Shown here: positions 1 through 7,006 of the stretch, piece after piece
Layout: each line of letters starts with the position of its first letter
Numbering within the stretch: position 1 is the stretch's first letter
From: Gammaproteobacteria bacterium
GTDB taxonomy: Bacteria; Pseudomonadota; Gammaproteobacteria; JAJPIJ01
Assembly: GCA_022071965.1 (NCBI GenBank)
Contig: JAJVIQ010000003.1
Location: 62,001 to 126,000 of the forward strand
Length of the DNA: 64,000 nucleotides
Reading direction: 5' to 3'
Made by a program: the position numbers and the translations under genes
The notes under the pieces: generated by a model
Database searches by the model: none
What the model was told of the DNA's origin: nothing
The model's input: only the letters and a program-made list of their open reading frames with translations

Positions 1-180
1 GCTGCGCAGACGCCGGACTCGCGCCCGCGAGGTCGGCTCAGGCGCGTCGCCGACATGGTGCTCGGAACGGTGGGCATCGCCGCGCTCGCCCGACCGGGGA
101 TGCACCAGGCGGCGGACGGTGGGCTGGCCGCGGCAGTCGAAAGCGGCGGCATGGCTCCTGCGCCGCCCGGACCGGCCTGA
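1..180 (+). CDS. Possible 3' end of a gene cut by the window edge
   Basis: Frame 1 is open from the first base to a TGA at 178-180 and would give the last 59 residues of a protein. The translation has a mildly hydrophobic stretch (ADMVLGTVGIAALA) followed by an Ala/Gly/Pro-rich tail, and I recognise no family. It would be convergent with the kinase gene that ends at 213. The stretch is very GC-rich, so an open frame of this length could arise by chance; the upstream sequence is needed to decide. Confidence 0.3.
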   Translation, partial: AAQTPDSRPRGRLRRVADMVLGTVGIAALARPGMHQAADGGLAAAVESGGMAPAPPGPA

Positions 181-212
181 GCCCGTCCGGCCGCCGAGCG
201 ACCCCCGCAGGG

Positions 213-1529
213 CTATTCCTCCACCCGCGCGATCGCCTGCTGCGAGACGCGCTCGGTCGTGACGGACAGCCGCTGGATCAGGGTCCGCAGAAATGCCTTG
301 AGAAAGCGCACCTGGCAGACCATCGACACCTGGTTGATGACTGTCGAATTCAGCTTCAGCAGCGCGGTCTGGGACCTGGCGATGATGGTCGCGGTGCGGC
401 GCGCGCGCGTCAGATAGCCCATCTCGCCGAAGCAGTCACCGGTCTTGAGCATCCGGAGATCCACGCCGGCCTTGCGCACCGTCACCTCGCCGCCGGTGAT
501 GACGTAGAACGAGTCGTCTATCTCGCCCTCCACGATGATCTCGGCGCCGGGGGCATACTGCAGCCAGTTGCCCGCCCGTACCAGCTCCCAAAGCTCCGCG
601 TCGGTGAAGCCGCGGAAGAACTCCAGCCGCTTCAGATCCGCGCACAGTTCCTCCGCGGCGATCTCCTCGCGCGGCTGCTCGAGCATGCGATCGAAGGCGC
701 GGCTCAAATCGGCGGCAAACTCCATCGCGGTGGGATACCGATCCTGCATGTTCTTCGCCATTGCGCGGCGCACGATGGCCTCGAGTACCTCCGGCACGCC
801 GCTGCGCGCGCTGGCCAACGGCGGGGCCTCCTCGTTGAGGATGCGGTGTATGAGGCGCGAGAAGCTCTCCGCCGTAAAGGGATGGCGACCGGCCAGCAGC
901 TCGTAGGTCACCACGCCCAGGGAGAAAATGTCGGTCTGCGCCGTGAGGGAATCCTCGTTCAACTGCTCGGGCGACATGTACCGGGGCGAGCCGATCATGG
1001 CCATGGGCATCGTGCCCGTGGAGTCGTGCTTGCTCAGGTAGGCGATGCCGAAATCTCCGAGCTTCACATCGAGATCCGCGCTCAGAAGGATGTTGCTGGG
1101 TTTGATGTCCCGGTGGATCACGCCCTGGCGATGCGCGTAGTCGAGCGCCTTGGCCACCTTGAAGACGACCTCCACCACCTTCTCCACCGGCAGCAGGGAC
1201 TCCGGCCTGCAGTATTTCTTGAGGGTTTCCGCGCCCTCCACATGCTCCATGACGATGTAGCACTCCTCACCGTCCACCCCGGCGTCGTAGATCGCGATGA
1301 TGTTCGGGTGGGTGAGCAGGCCGGCGGTGTGGGCCTCATTGAAGAACAGCTTGCGATACTGCGCGCCGGAGCTCTCGTCCTGGAGCTGCTCGGCGTGGGC
1401 CACCTTTATGGCGACCCTCCGATCGACATAGGGATCATGGCCGAGGTACACCGTCCCCATGCTCCCGCGCCCGATCTCTTCCAGCAGTTCGTACTTGCCG
1501 AGGCTCTTGGTCTTGGTATCTGACGTCAT
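213..1529 (-). CDS. Ser/Thr protein kinase with C-terminal cyclic-nucleotide-binding domain (paralogue 1)
   Basis: A 438-residue soluble Hanks-type kinase. The catalytic domain (about residues 13-275) has a complete motif set: glycine loop GRGSMGTVY, VAIK lysine (K42), C-helix Glu (E65), HRDIKPSN (139-146), DFG (159-161) and SPRYMSPEQ. Residues about 305-420 form a cyclic-nucleotide-binding fold. Its phosphate-binding cassette, FGEMGYLTRARRTATI, keeps the Glu and Arg that contact the cyclic phosphate in CRP and PKA regulatory subunits. There is no membrane segment, so it should be cytosolic. The ATG at 1529 was chosen because the paralogue at 3439-4752 aligns from just upstream of this Met, and residues upstream of it look non-coding. 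The gene is divergent from the CBS gene at 1789. Ligand and substrates are unknown. Confidence 0.92.
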   Translation of the reverse strand: MTSDTKTKSLGKYELLEEIGRGSMGTVYLGHDPYVDRRVAIKVAHAEQLQDESSGAQYRKLFFNEAHTAGLLTHPNIIAIYDAGVDGEECYIVMEHVEGAETLKKYCRPESLLPVEKVVEVVFKVAKALDYAHRQGVIHRDIKPSNILLSADLDVKLGDFGIAYLSKHDSTGTMPMAMIGSPRYMSPEQLNEDSLTAQTDIFSLGVVTYELLAGRHPFTAESFSRLIHRILNEEAPPLASARSGVPEVLEAIVRRAMAKNMQDRYPTAMEFAADLSRAFDRMLEQPREEIAAEELCADLKRLEFFRGFTDAELWELVRAGNWLQYAPGAEIIVEGEIDDSFYVITGGEVTVRKAGVDLRMLKTGDCFGEMGYLTRARRTATIIARSQTALLKLNSTVINQVSMVCQVRFLKAFLRTLIQRLSVTTERVSQQAIARVEE

Positions 1530-1788
1530 GGCGAGGGTCGCGGAAGACCGGGTCGAAGCGAAGTGCGCAGTCCTGGCGTCAGCGTCCCCGGCCGCGTGTG
1601 TTGCGAACCGCCTTTTGGGATACCGTCGCGGTTTGTGCGCCCGCAACAAAATCATAGACTAGCACACCGCCGGCATGGACGGGGCGTCCCGCGGTTGTAC
1701 TCTCCCATCTTCGGTGACACACTACTCTTTCAGGATGTGCGTGGATAAAGACCAATCGGGCATGCATATTGCGCGGGAGGCTGCAAAT

Positions 1789-2226
1789 ATGGTGACTGTT
1801 CAGCAGGTGTTGCGAGAAAAGGGATCCACGGTCTGGTCGATTGGGCCCGACGCCACCGTCTACGAGGCCGTGGAGATGATGGCCGAGCGGACGGTCGGTG
1901 CGCTGCCTGTCATCGACTGGGCCAACAACCTGGTCGGTATCATTTCCGAGCGCGACTACACGCGCAAGATTGTCCTGCGGGATCGGTCTTCCCGGGCCAC
2001 CAAGGTGAGGGAGATCATGACCCCGGGTGTCTTGCACGTGAGCCCCACTGCAAGCATCGACGAGTGCATGATGCTGATTTCCGAGCACCACATCCGCCAC
2101 CTGCCCGTCGTCGACGGCGACCGGGTCGTGGGGATGATGTCCATCGGCGACGTGCTCAAGACCATCATCACCGAGAAGCAGTCGCTCATCGAACAACTGG
2201 AGAGCTACATTTCCGGCACAGCTTGA
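1789..2226 (+). CDS. CBS-pair domain protein
   Basis: A 145-residue protein made almost only of two CBS motifs (about residues 8-60 and 77-128). Each ends in the typical V-G-I/M-I/M-S...D pattern (LVGIISERDYTRK and VVGMMSIGDVLK). CBS pairs bind adenine nucleotides (AMP, ATP, NAD or SAM) and act as energy or redox sensors. The ATG at 1789 has a GGGAGG ribosome-binding site 8 bases upstream; longer starts at 1675 or 1735 lack one. It lies between two kinases that carry nucleotide-binding domains and 38 bases before a membrane-anchored repeat protein on the same strand. That makes a shared signalling role plausible but unproven. Confidence 0.88.
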   Translation: MVTVQQVLREKGSTVWSIGPDATVYEAVEMMAERTVGALPVIDWANNLVGIISERDYTRKIVLRDRSSRATKVREIMTPGVLHVSPTASIDECMMLISEHHIRHLPVVDGDRVVGMMSIGDVLKTIITEKQSLIEQLESYISGTA

Positions 2227-2264
2227 CCCGGTCATGCCGGGATTTTGAGAGCGGCATCGTAAAC

Positions 2265-3344
2265 GTGCGAGCATTCCTGGCCACACTCGTGGTTGTCGCG
2301 TGTCTCGCGGCCGGCGCGTACCTGTACCTGCAGCGCCCCACACCGCCGCCGCCGACCGGCGACGAAGCCGCCCAGCCCGCACCGAACACCCCCTCCGCGG
2401 AGCCCGATACGGGAACCGCCATCACCGAGAACCCCGCCGCCACCAACGATGCGATCGAAAAGGAGGCGCGCGAGTACGTGCGCGAAATCACCGAGCTAAA
2501 GGCGCAGCCGCTGGCGGCCGACAGCGCCGACAACTTCGTGCAGCGGGATCAGACCATACAGCTGCTCCCGACCCGGAAGGCTGACACCATCACACCCGAG
2601 AAGCTGCTCGCTGATCCGAGCCTCGAGCCGGAGACGCCGCTGACCATCATCAAGGACGTCGATCGGATCGAGATTGTCACCATCGAGAAGCTGCGGGAGA
2701 TGTACGGGCAGACACCGGAGAAGCAGATCAGGATCCTCGATGGGTCGCAGACCAGGACCACATCGGTCGGGACGCTGCTGGCCGAGCACGGCAGCGCGCC
2801 GGACACCGCCGTCACGATGGTGAAAAAGGTCGAGGAAATACAGTCCACCACCGCGCAGGAACTGGCAGCCGACTCCGCGCTGGACCCGAACCAGCCGATC
2901 CGGGTGCTGCGCGGCCGTCAGGCCCTCGACGCCGCGACGGTTGCCGAGCTGATGATGGGCAGCGACGATGCCGGCACCGACGCCATCTATTACGTTCGCA
3001 CCGTCAAGGACACGGACACGCAGGGCATCTGGGGCATCATTCAGTACGGACTCATCGACAATTTCGGGCGCGGGATCGCGATACGACGCGGGGAGGACAT
3101 CAGCACTTACCGCGTCGACATACCGCGCAACGCCGACGAGATGGTCAGCGCCCGCAACAGCTCCTTCCTCGGCCAACTCATCTTCGAGAAGTCACAGCAC
3201 AGCTACATCTACAATCTCGAGCAGGGGCGCATGGGACGCAACCCTGACATGATCCGGCCGGGTCAGGAACTCCTCATCATCCGCTTCACCGCCGACGAAT
3301 TGGTGGATATCTACAAGCACTTCGTCAACAGCCGCCGCAGTTGA
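2265..3344 (+). CDS. Membrane-anchored protein with about six 29-residue repeats and a LysM-like C-terminus
   Basis: I do not recognise this 359-residue protein as a named family. Residues 4-22 form one hydrophobic segment (signal anchor or signal peptide), followed by a Pro/Thr/Glu-rich linker (24-60). Residues about 82-253 consist of consecutive units of 28-29 residues. The clearest units start at 110, 139, 168, 196 and 225, each with the pattern T-x-x-x-L...P...I-x-(I/V)-(I/L/V)-(K/R/D). The C-terminal third ends in NPDMIRPGQELLIIRF, which resembles the end of a LysM domain. The start is probably GTG 2265, after a GAGAG-like site; there is no ATG near the hydrophobic segment. It is likely cotranscribed with the CBS gene and convergent with kinase 2. 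Confidence 0.7.
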   Translation: MRAFLATLVVVACLAAGAYLYLQRPTPPPPTGDEAAQPAPNTPSAEPDTGTAITENPAATNDAIEKEAREYVREITELKAQPLAADSADNFVQRDQTIQLLPTRKADTITPEKLLADPSLEPETPLTIIKDVDRIEIVTIEKLREMYGQTPEKQIRILDGSQTRTTSVGTLLAEHGSAPDTAVTMVKKVEEIQSTTAQELAADSALDPNQPIRVLRGRQALDAATVAELMMGSDDAGTDAIYYVRTVKDTDTQGIWGIIQYGLIDNFGRGIAIRRGEDISTYRVDIPRNADEMVSARNSSFLGQLIFEKSQHSYIYNLEQGRMGRNPDMIRPGQELLIIRFTADELVDIYKHFVNSRRS

Positions 3345-3438
3345 CGACAGCGCACCGGTCACGGTCTGCCGATGCGATGGCATGATCGGAACGGCCACCT
3401 CCTTGTTCCGCTGGCGCGGTCCTCGGGCCGCGCCGGGA

Positions 3439-4752
3439 TCACGGGGCCGTGTCCGCCATCTTCTCGGTGGTCGACGACAGCCGCTCGATCAGGATGCGCA
3501 GGAACACGCGGCAGAAACGCAATTGACAATCCTTGGAGACCTGCTCGATCAGGGTCGAGTTCACGCGCATCAACGTCACGGGCGAGATCGCGATGATCGA
3601 CGCCGTGCGTCGACGCCGGCTGATGTAACCCATCTCGCCGAAGCAGTCGCCCGCCTTCAATTCGCCCACGATCGTGTCGCCTTTCTTCACGACGACCGAG
3701 CCGCTGATGAGTATGTAGAAGGAGTCGTCGATCTCCCCTTCGACGATGATCTCTCCGCCCTCGTCGAAGCGCTCCCAGACGCTGGCGCGCATGATCTCCC
3801 AGATCTCCGCCTCGCTGAAACCGCTGAAGAAGTCGAGCCGCTTCACGCTCGCGACCTTCTCCTTGGTGGAGATGTCCTCGACGGGCTGGTCGAAGTTCCG
3901 GAACGTGGTGCTGAGGTCCACCGCGATGTCCATGCCCATCTTGTAGCGCCGCCGCAGATCCTTCTGCAGGCATCGATTCACGATCTGCTCGAGCTGCTCC
4001 GGAAGATCGGGGCGCACCTGCCGCAGCGGGATAGGCTCCTCGTTGACGACCCGGTAGATGAGCTTCGAGAAGGAATCCCCACCGAAGGGATGCCGCCCGC
4101 TCAGCAACTCGTACATCACCACGCCCAGCGAAAACAGATCGGTCTGGTTGCCGACATTGTCCTCCTGGATCTGCTCCGGGGACATGTAACGGGGCGATCC
4201 GACGAACCCCACCGGCAGCGTCTTGGAGGAGTCGCGCCGGGTGACGTAGGCAATGCTGAAATCGGCGATCTTGAGATCGCCGTCCGGCGTCAACAGCATG
4301 TTGGAGGGCTTGATGTCACGGTGGATGACGCCCTGCCGATGCGCATAATCCAGCGCCTTGGCGCACTTGAAGATGATCTCCAGGACCTTGGAGACGGGCA
4401 GCAGCTTGTCGGGCCGGGTATAGGACTTCAGGGTGTCGGCGCCTTCGACCAGCTCCATCACGATGTAGCAGGTCTCGCCTTCGACGCCGGCGTCGAAGAT
4501 GTCGAGTATGTTCGGGTGGCGCAGCATCCCGGCCGTGTGCGCCTCGTTGAAGAACATCTTGCGGTAGGTTTCGCCCGACTCCTTGTCGCGCAACGCCTCG
4601 GCGAGCGCCACCTTGATGGCGACCGCGCGGGCGACGAAAGGATCGAAACCCCGGTAGACGACTCCCATGCTGCCCCGCGCTATGGCATCGATGACATCGT
4701 ACTTGCCGAGCTTGCGCGGCAGAGTGTCGGTGCTTTCCAGGAGCGCGTTCAT
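3439..4752 (-). CDS. Ser/Thr protein kinase with C-terminal cyclic-nucleotide-binding domain (paralogue 2, divergent active site)
   Basis: A 437-residue paralogue of the kinase at 213-1529, with the same architecture and long identical blocks such as KALDYAHRQGVIHRDIKPSN and EIIVEGEIDDSFY. The catalytic loop HRDIKPSN (144-151) and VAIK (K48) are intact. Two motifs deviate: the first glycine of the nucleotide loop is Ala (ARGSMG, 25-30), and the metal-binding DFG is DFS (164-166). The cyclic-nucleotide cassette FGEMGYISRRRRTASI keeps Glu and Arg. No membrane segment is visible. It is divergent from the SCO1 gene at 4976 and convergent with the repeat-protein gene. It may be active, weakened or regulatory; the HRD Asp and Lys argue against a complete pseudokinase. 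Confidence 0.92.
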   Translation of the reverse strand: MNALLESTDTLPRKLGKYDVIDAIARGSMGVVYRGFDPFVARAVAIKVALAEALRDKESGETYRKMFFNEAHTAGMLRHPNILDIFDAGVEGETCYIVMELVEGADTLKSYTRPDKLLPVSKVLEIIFKCAKALDYAHRQGVIHRDIKPSNMLLTPDGDLKIADFSIAYVTRRDSSKTLPVGFVGSPRYMSPEQIQEDNVGNQTDLFSLGVVMYELLSGRHPFGGDSFSKLIYRVVNEEPIPLRQVRPDLPEQLEQIVNRCLQKDLRRRYKMGMDIAVDLSTTFRNFDQPVEDISTKEKVASVKRLDFFSGFSEAEIWEIMRASVWERFDEGGEIIVEGEIDDSFYILISGSVVVKKGDTIVGELKAGDCFGEMGYISRRRRTASIIAISPVTLMRVNSTLIEQVSKDCQLRFCRVFLRILIERLSSTTEKMADTAP

Positions 4753-4963
4753 TTCGGTTCAGGCCTTGCGCCGCATGTTACTTGAAAGCCCGAGGCAGGG
4801 GATAGCGACATCGATAGCAGTTCGGCCCAAAACGGCCTTTCCGCCCTGCGGCGCGTCCCGCGCGGCGGGGCCGGCCGACCGGCGCCGATGCCGCGTCCGT
4901 GCGCGCAGGTGAGCGGACCCGGCCGGTTCCCGCCCGGGGCAGCCGGGGCGACACGCCCTTCGG

Positions 4964-4969
4964 TATAAT
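4964..4969 (+). promoter_or_regulatory. Perfect -10 hexamer (TATAAT) six bases before the SCO1 start codon
   Basis: TATAAT lies at 4964-4969 and the ATG begins at 4976, so a sigma70 start site would fall at or next to the A of the ATG. I see no -35 hexamer at the usual distance and no ribosome-binding site. This predicts a leaderless or near-leaderless mRNA, or a coincidental match. Confidence 0.4.
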
Positions 4970-4975
4970 CGCCCC

Positions 4976-5608
4976 ATGCTCAAGTCCCCGCTTTCGCCCC
5001 GCCTGCTGGCCGCGGCGCTGGTGGCGCTCATCCTGGGTGCCGCGGCTGCCTGGCTCACCGGGAGAATCGAGCTCGGCCGATCGCCTCGGGGCGCGGAGGG
5101 GCTGCTGTGGCCCCCGCCGAAGACGCTCGGAGGCTTCGCATTGCTGGATCAGTCCGGCGCGCCGTTCACGCCCGAGCGGCTGGACGGAAAGTGGTCCGTG
5201 CTCTTCTTCGGTTTCACGCATTGCCCGGACATCTGCCCGGGCACCTTGCGGCTGCTGGAGAGGGCGTCACCGGGCCTGCCCGCGGATACACAGATCGTAT
5301 TCGTCTCGGTCGACCCCGAGCGTGATACCCCGGCAGCCGTCGCGCAGTACGTCGGTTTTTTCGACCCGGACTTCGTCGGGGTCACCGGCACGCCGGATTC
5401 CATGGCGGCTTTCACCCGCAGCCTCGGCGTGCTCAGCATGCGTACCGAAACCGACGAGCACGGGAACTATAGCGTCGATCACGCCGCCGCCCTGTTTCTC
5501 GTCGACCCGCGGCGACGCCTGGTGGGCATAATCTCGCAACCCTTTACGGAGGAATCAGTGTCGCGTCTTTATCTCGACATCCGCAGGTTCGTGGAGCAGC
5601 AGGGATGA
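4976..5608 (+). CDS. SCO1/SenC family protein (CuA-site assembly, thioredoxin fold)
   Basis: This 210-residue protein has an N-terminal membrane anchor (residues about 8-28) and a periplasmic thioredoxin-like domain. The copper and redox motif CPDIC lies in FGFTHCPDICPG, and the second ligand His is in the NYSVDHAA segment. SCO proteins deliver copper or reduce the CuA cysteines of cytochrome c oxidase subunit II. The stop overlaps the next start (ATGA at 5605-5608), so it is translationally coupled to the PCu(A)C copper chaperone. No cytochrome oxidase genes lie in this window. An apparent -10 element sits directly before the start codon. Confidence 0.93.
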   Translation: MLKSPLSPRLLAAALVALILGAAAAWLTGRIELGRSPRGAEGLLWPPPKTLGGFALLDQSGAPFTPERLDGKWSVLFFGFTHCPDICPGTLRLLERASPGLPADTQIVFVSVDPERDTPAAVAQYVGFFDPDFVGVTGTPDSMAAFTRSLGVLSMRTETDEHGNYSVDHAAALFLVDPRRRLVGIISQPFTEESVSRLYLDIRRFVEQQG

Positions 5609-6090
5609 GGTGCCGTCGCATGACGATCTTTGCCGCGACGGCACTGGGCATCGCGTACACACTGGCCTACGCCACCGGGTCCGTGCGGGTGGCGGAGGCA
5701 TGGATCGAGGAGGGCCCCCCGGACGTACCGGTCCTGGCCGGTTACGCGACGATACAGAATGCCACTGCGCAGACGGCGCGGGTGTTGAACGTCTCCAGCC
5801 CGCGCGCGGAGCGCGTCGAGATACACCGCAGCGAGATCACCGAAAACACCGCAACGATGACGCGCATCGGCGAACTGCCGATCCCGCCGGGTGGCGAGGT
5901 CCGTTTTACGCCCGCCGGCTATCACCTCATGATCTACGGCGTGGCGCCGCCGCCGGCAGCAGGGGAGAAATTACCCCTGAAGTTCGAATTCAACGATGAT
6001 CGCATGGTGACCGTGGAAGCGCTGGTCCGAAGTAACGAGGCCCCGGCCGGGGTCACCAGGGGCGGAGACCAGGTCGACGGCAAACCCTGA
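5605..6090 (+). CDS. PCu(A)C family periplasmic copper chaperone
   Basis: A 161-residue exported protein whose signal segment begins near the second Met (MTIFAATALG). It has the exact copper-site spacing of this family, H-x10-M-x21-H-x-M: the first His is in VEIHRS, the Met in TATMTR and the HLM in GYHLMI. These proteins carry Cu(I) in the periplasm and work with SCO1 in loading the CuA centre. The overlap with the SCO1 gene fits this pairing. The C-terminus is a short polar tail. Two in-frame Met codons (5605 and 5620) could serve as start; the first gives the ATGA overlap. Confidence 0.92.
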   Translation: MRCRRMTIFAATALGIAYTLAYATGSVRVAEAWIEEGPPDVPVLAGYATIQNATAQTARVLNVSSPRAERVEIHRSEITENTATMTRIGELPIPPGGEVRFTPAGYHLMIYGVAPPPAAGEKLPLKFEFNDDRMVTVEALVRSNEAPAGVTRGGDQVDGKP

Positions 6091-6105
6091 TTCCGACGCC
6101 TGCGA

Positions 6106-6960
6106 ATGTCATCGGATCTTCTGAAAGTGCTGCCGCAGTTTCTGCTGCCGCAGCACTTGCTCGCCAGCCTTGCCTATCGCATCACGCGCTGTGGAATCCC
6201 GCCGCTGAAGAACACGCTGATCCGCGCGTTCATGCGCCGCTATCGTGTAGACATGGGTGAAGCGGAGCACGAACGGCCCGAGGATTATCGCGATTTCAAC
6301 GCCTTCTTCACCCGCGGATTGAAGCCCGGTGCGCGCACGCTGCCCGCCGACGGTAAGGACTTCGCGAGCCCTGTCGACGGCCGCGTCAGCCAGATTGGCG
6401 CCATCGACGCGGAGACCCTGATCCAGGCCAAGGGCCGGCGCTACTCGCTCCACGACCTGCTCGGCGGCGACCGTCCGATGGCCGATTCCTTTCGCGACGG
6501 CGTCTACGCCACGCTCTACCTCTCCCCGCGCGACTATCACCGGATACACATGCCGATCGACGGCGGGCTGCGGGCGATGATCTACCTGCCAGGCAGCCTC
6601 TTCGCGGTGAACCCCGCTACCGTCAGCGCGGTGGATCGGCTGTTCGCGCGCAACGAACGCGTGGTCTGCCTGTTCGAGACCGGCCACGGCCCGCTCGCGG
6701 TCATACTCGTCGGTGCCATGTTCGTCGGCAGCATGGAGACGGTCTGGGCCGGTCAGATCACTCCGGCACGGACACGTGCGGTCCTGCGTGAGAGCTACCC
6801 CCATGGGCGTTACCGCTACCGGCGTGGCGAGGAGATCGGGAGGTTCAACATGGGCTCGACCGTAATCGTGCTGATGGCCAGTGGCCGGCTGCGCTGGCTG
6901 CCCGAATTGCACGCCGGCAGCCTCGTGCACCAGGGGAGCGTGCTCGGAACGGTGCGCTGA
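6106..6960 (+). CDS. psd: Phosphatidylserine decarboxylase proenzyme
   Basis: This 284-residue enzyme makes phosphatidylethanolamine from phosphatidylserine at the inner membrane. The self-cleavage site is the GST of FNMGSTVIVL near the C-terminus, where the Ser becomes the pyruvoyl group of the small alpha chain. Other family signatures include FFTRGLKPGAR, ASPVDGRV and SPRDYHRIHMP (the His of the catalytic dyad). Length is normal for the proteobacterial membrane type. It follows the copper-chaperone gene by 15 bases on the same strand and is convergent with nuoN. The phosphatidylserine synthase gene is not in the window. Confidence 0.96.
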   Translation: MSSDLLKVLPQFLLPQHLLASLAYRITRCGIPPLKNTLIRAFMRRYRVDMGEAEHERPEDYRDFNAFFTRGLKPGARTLPADGKDFASPVDGRVSQIGAIDAETLIQAKGRRYSLHDLLGGDRPMADSFRDGVYATLYLSPRDYHRIHMPIDGGLRAMIYLPGSLFAVNPATVSAVDRLFARNERVVCLFETGHGPLAVILVGAMFVGSMETVWAGQITPARTRAVLRESYPHGRYRYRRGEEIGRFNMGSTVIVLMASGRLRWLPELHAGSLVHQGSVLGTVR

Positions 6961-7006
6961 CCATCCGCAACCGCGGGCGATCGACCTCCGGCGCAGCGAT
7001 CCCGGA

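Noticed and set aside
3382-4785. A 467-codon plus-strand open frame over kinase 2
   Set aside because: It mirrors the kinase reading frame in reverse and has no protein-like motifs; a similar shadow lies over kinase 1.
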